Source: an uncultured Collinsella sp. (GTDB lineage Bacteria; Actinomycetota; Coriobacteriia; Coriobacteriales; Coriobacteriaceae). From it: a stretch of DNA of 21,571 nucleotides. Below are positions 20,365-21,571 of this stretch, piece by piece (the stretch's first letter is position 1; every line of letters begins with the position of its first letter). A program made the position numbers and the translations under genes. Under the pieces are notes generated by a model. It did no database searches. It saw only the letters and a list, made by a program, of their open reading frames with translations, and had not been told where the DNA came from. The stretch is from the NCBI GenBank assembly GCA_958453935.1, contig CAUDZT010000040.1, positions 1 through 21,571 of the forward strand, given 5' to 3'.

Positions 20365-20937
20365 TTAATTGAGCCTAAGGGCCTTCTGGATGGGCAAGTA
20401 GAGAGCGCCGACCAGAATGGCGTTAAAGACGGCGGTCATGGCGACGACGGGCAGCATGGCGGCGGCGAGCTCGCCTACCACGCCGAGCATGGCCATCTTG
20501 ATGACCATGAAGATAACGCCGGAGACAAAGGTGGTCAGGAAGGTTGCGACAATGGCGATGGCGGGCTTGACCTGACCGTTCTTGCCGGCGGCGTTGACGA
20601 TGCCGGCCATGAGCATGGCGGCGATGCCCTCGGCGGCAAAATCGACGAACGGCGAAGTGGTGGTGATCTGGATTACGGCAGCCGAGATGAGGCCAATGAC
20701 GAGCGCCTGGCCGATGTTGGGGCGAACGACCAGGATGGTGAGGCAGAAGGCCGAGATGATGAACTCGGGGCTGATCATGCCGCCCGAGATGCCCGAGATT
20801 GCCTTGCCGACGGTGAAGTTGAGGATGAAGCCGGCGGCGAGCAGGATGGCGAGCAGGACGAGGGCGCGGACATCGAGTTTGCCGCGGTCGGCGGTCTGGA
20901 CGGTGCGGGGCTGGGTGGCGGTGGTGTTCTGAGACAT
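20365..20937 (-). CDS. trpP: ECF transporter S component, TrpP-like, predicted tryptophan uptake
   Basis: A 190-residue integral membrane protein. A polar N-terminus of about 20 residues precedes six predicted helices (about 24-42, 55-72, 77-95, 102-116, 125-148, 155-182). The pattern LVLLAILLAAGFILNF followed by ITTTSPF and a C-terminal LYLPIQKAL resembles the TrpP family. The start is the ATG at 20935-20937, with AAAGGA 8 nt upstream; ten extra in-frame codons lie upstream. The operon leader encodes a three-Trp peptide and attenuator, which independently points to tryptophan as substrate. The genes for its ATPases and EcfT follow. Other aromatic or indole substrates are possible. The gene symbol rests on context and resemblance, not on alignment. 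Confidence 0.8.
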   Translation of the reverse strand: MSQNTTATQPRTVQTADRGKLDVRALVLLAILLAAGFILNFTVGKAISGISGGMISPEFIISAFCLTILVVRPNIGQALVIGLISAAVIQITTTSPFVDFAAEGIAAMLMAGIVNAAGKNGQVKPAIAIVATFLTTFVSGVIFMVIKMAMLGVVGELAAAMLPVVAMTAVFNAILVGALYLPIQKALRLN

Positions 20938-20982
20938 GGTGAAAATCCTTTCGGAAGGGGATTGCAAGAGAAAAGCGGAGGC

Positions 20983-21112
20983 GCGTGATGCGAATGCGAT
21001 TGGGCTCGAGATAGAAAAAGGCCCCCGGTCGAAACCGGAGGCCTTCCAATCACCTAGAGCGCAAAAACAGGCGTGAGGGACTCACTGTCGACCGATCGTA
21101 TTCGCATCACGC
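20983..21112 (-). promoter_or_regulatory. Long-range complementary arms in the trpP leader
   Basis: Bases 21092-21112 of the leader, just after the Trp codons, can pair with 20983-21003, which lies after the terminator and about 45 nt before the trpP start. The arms are 21 nt long with 19 Watson-Crick pairs. The second arm exists only in read-through RNA, so this pairing cannot decide termination itself. Confidence 0.65.
21013..21045 (-). terminator. Attenuator terminator of the trpP leader
   Basis: On the minus strand AAGGCCTCCGGT pairs with ACCGGGGGCCTT (12 bp, one G-U) around a UUCG tetraloop, followed by TTTTTC. It lies 37 nt after the leader-peptide stop codon. A leader segment CGGTCGA (near 21087-21093) is complementary to TCGACCG within this hairpin and could act as antiterminator when the ribosome stalls. 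Confidence 0.88.
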
Positions 21113-21150
21113 CACCACCAGTTGTTGAGAGATTTCATCGTGTTCTTCAT
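21082..21150 (-). CDS. trpL: Tryptophan leader peptide (three consecutive Trp codons)
   Basis: A 22-residue ORF: MKNTMKSLNN, then WWW at positions 11-13, then RDANTIGRQ and a TGA stop. GAAAGGAG lies 8 nt before the ATG. Three adjacent TGG codons in so short an ORF, with a strong ribosome binding site and a downstream intrinsic terminator, are the hallmark of ribosome-mediated trp attenuation. Stalling at the Trp codons when charged tRNA-Trp is scarce would leave codons 18-21 free to pair with the terminator and allow read-through into trpP. Its job is regulatory; the peptide itself probably has no function. Confidence 0.9.
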   Translation of the reverse strand: MKNTMKSLNNWWWRDANTIGRQ

Positions 21151-21208
21151 GTTGGTGGCTCCTTTCGTGATGCCGTGGCGCGGTCGCACCTAGTTGCTGT
21201 TGCGCTGC

Positions 21209-21238
21209 ACTATAGCACAGCGAAGTGTGTGCGGGGAA
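21209..21238 (-). promoter_or_regulatory. Candidate promoter of the trpP leader
   Basis: On the minus strand TATAGT (21209-21214) is preceded 18 bp upstream by TTCCCC (21233-21238), a weak -35. This would give a leader of about 50 nt before the leader-peptide start. No second candidate was seen. Confidence 0.5.
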
Positions 21239-21330
21239 ATCTTTTTTGAAAAGATTTCAGGCGGGTTTCCCGCCGGTCAAAAGAGCGGGCTGAGCGGGCG
21301 AGGCTGCCATTGCTGCCTTGCCCGCTCAGC
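21236..21330 (-). terminator. Triple-hairpin terminator region of the LPXTG gene
   Basis: Three hairpins follow the stop codon on the minus strand. They are GCTGAGCGGGC/GCCCGCTCAGC (21289-21330), GGCGGG-AAA-CCCGCC (21260-21274), and an AT-rich GAAATCTTTT/AAAAGATTTC (21236-21258). T-rich tracts (CTCTTTTG, ATCTTTTC) follow the first two. Together they insulate the trpP operon. Confidence 0.65.
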
Positions 21331-21337
21331 TAAGACG

Positions 21338-21571
21338 TTACTCCTTATTGCGACGGTAGAGGAAGTAACCACCGGCGGAGATGACGGCAACGCCAGCGAT
21401 GGCGAATGCAGCCACCATGCGGCCATCAAAACGATCACCGGTGGTGGGCAGGCCGCCCTTGGTGTTCGTTTTGTTGGTGGTTACTGTGGTTGTGGTGTCC
21501 GACTTGCCAGGCTTCTCAGGCTTGGTGGTGGGCTGCTCGGGTTTAGCGGGCTGCTCGGGGGTGCCGGGCTG
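21338..21571 (-). CDS. C-terminus of an LPXTG-anchored surface protein (partial at window edge)
   Basis: The last 77 residues are visible; the start lies beyond the window. A Pro/Glu/Lys-rich wall-spanning segment (QPGTPEQPAKPEQPTTKPEK) and a Thr/Asn-rich stretch precede the sortase signal LPTTG (41-45). A hydrophobic helix (VAAFAIAGVAVISAGGYFLY) and the positive tail RRNKE complete a standard cell-wall sorting signal. A class A-type sortase should cleave between Thr and Gly and attach it to peptidoglycan. The adhesin, pilin or enzyme nature of the N-terminal part cannot be told. Confidence 0.88.
   Translation of the reverse strand, partial: QPGTPEQPAKPEQPTTKPEKPGKSDTTTTVTTNKTNTKGGLPTTGDRFDGRMVAAFAIAGVAVISAGGYFLYRRNKE

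Noticed and set aside
20365..20937. Thiamin or cobalt ECF system
   Set aside because: The ATPase fusion alone would allow ThiXYZ- or Cbi-like calls, but the three-Trp leader peptide and the S-component pattern favour tryptophan, and no thiamin (THI-box) or cobalamin riboswitch motif is seen.

Overview
The window looks like chromosomal DNA from a gut member of the Coriobacteriia, most probably Collinsella or a close relative. The reasons are the high GC content, Actinobacteria-style codon use, strong AAGGAG-type ribosome binding sites, an LPXTG surface protein, an acetylase-type diaminopimelate/lysine pathway, a D-aspartate cross-bridge gene pair, and dispersed GGGACAGGTT / GGGGACGTTCTT inverted repeats. 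The genus call is inference from gene content. There are no rRNA or tRNA genes, no phage and no CRISPR array.

Layout. 1-2430 (+): a DUF2974-type alpha/beta hydrolase and a nucleoid-associated protein of the NdpA/YejK family, each preceded by a short dispersed repeat or a promoter. 2452-6490 (-): a lysine operon reading lysine riboswitch, lysA-dapA (one continuous 769-codon frame), dapB, dapH. Divergent from it, 6633-7820 (+) encodes an M20D amidohydrolase that could be the N-acetyl-diaminopimelate deacetylase of the same route. 7923-8517 (+): a HigB/HigA toxin-antitoxin pair, followed by a small membrane protein. 9034-11505 (+): a Tat-type lipoprotein behind a hairpin that hides its ribosome binding site, a helix-turn-helix protein, and a membrane-anchored Ser/Thr kinase that is probably read from a leaderless mRNA.

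11518-13203 looks like an inserted island. It holds a DUF4143 AAA ATPase preceded by four exact-period 23-bp repeats. On both sides lie copies (about 85-88% alike by eye) of the 3' end and terminator of the neighbouring peptidoglycan-hydrolase gene (13214-14347, -). Next come a MOSC protein (-), then a D-aspartate ligase-like ATP-grasp enzyme and an aspartate racemase (+), which together would supply a D-Asp peptidoglycan bridge.

17662-21215 (-) is the most notable region: a dedicated ECF transporter operon. Its 5' leader encodes a 22-residue peptide with three consecutive Trp codons, followed by a UUCG-capped intrinsic terminator. This is a classic tryptophan attenuator, and it marks the S component (TrpP-like) as a tryptophan transporter. 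The operon continues through a large structured intergenic repeat into a fused double ATPase (EcfA-EcfA') and EcfT. The window ends inside the C-terminus of an LPXTG-anchored surface protein (-).

Two amino-acid-sensing leaders, a lysine aptamer and a Trp-codon attenuator, therefore control biosynthesis of one amino acid and uptake of another. Several genes relate to the cell wall: the DAP pathway, the D-Asp bridge, the hydrolase and the sortase substrate.
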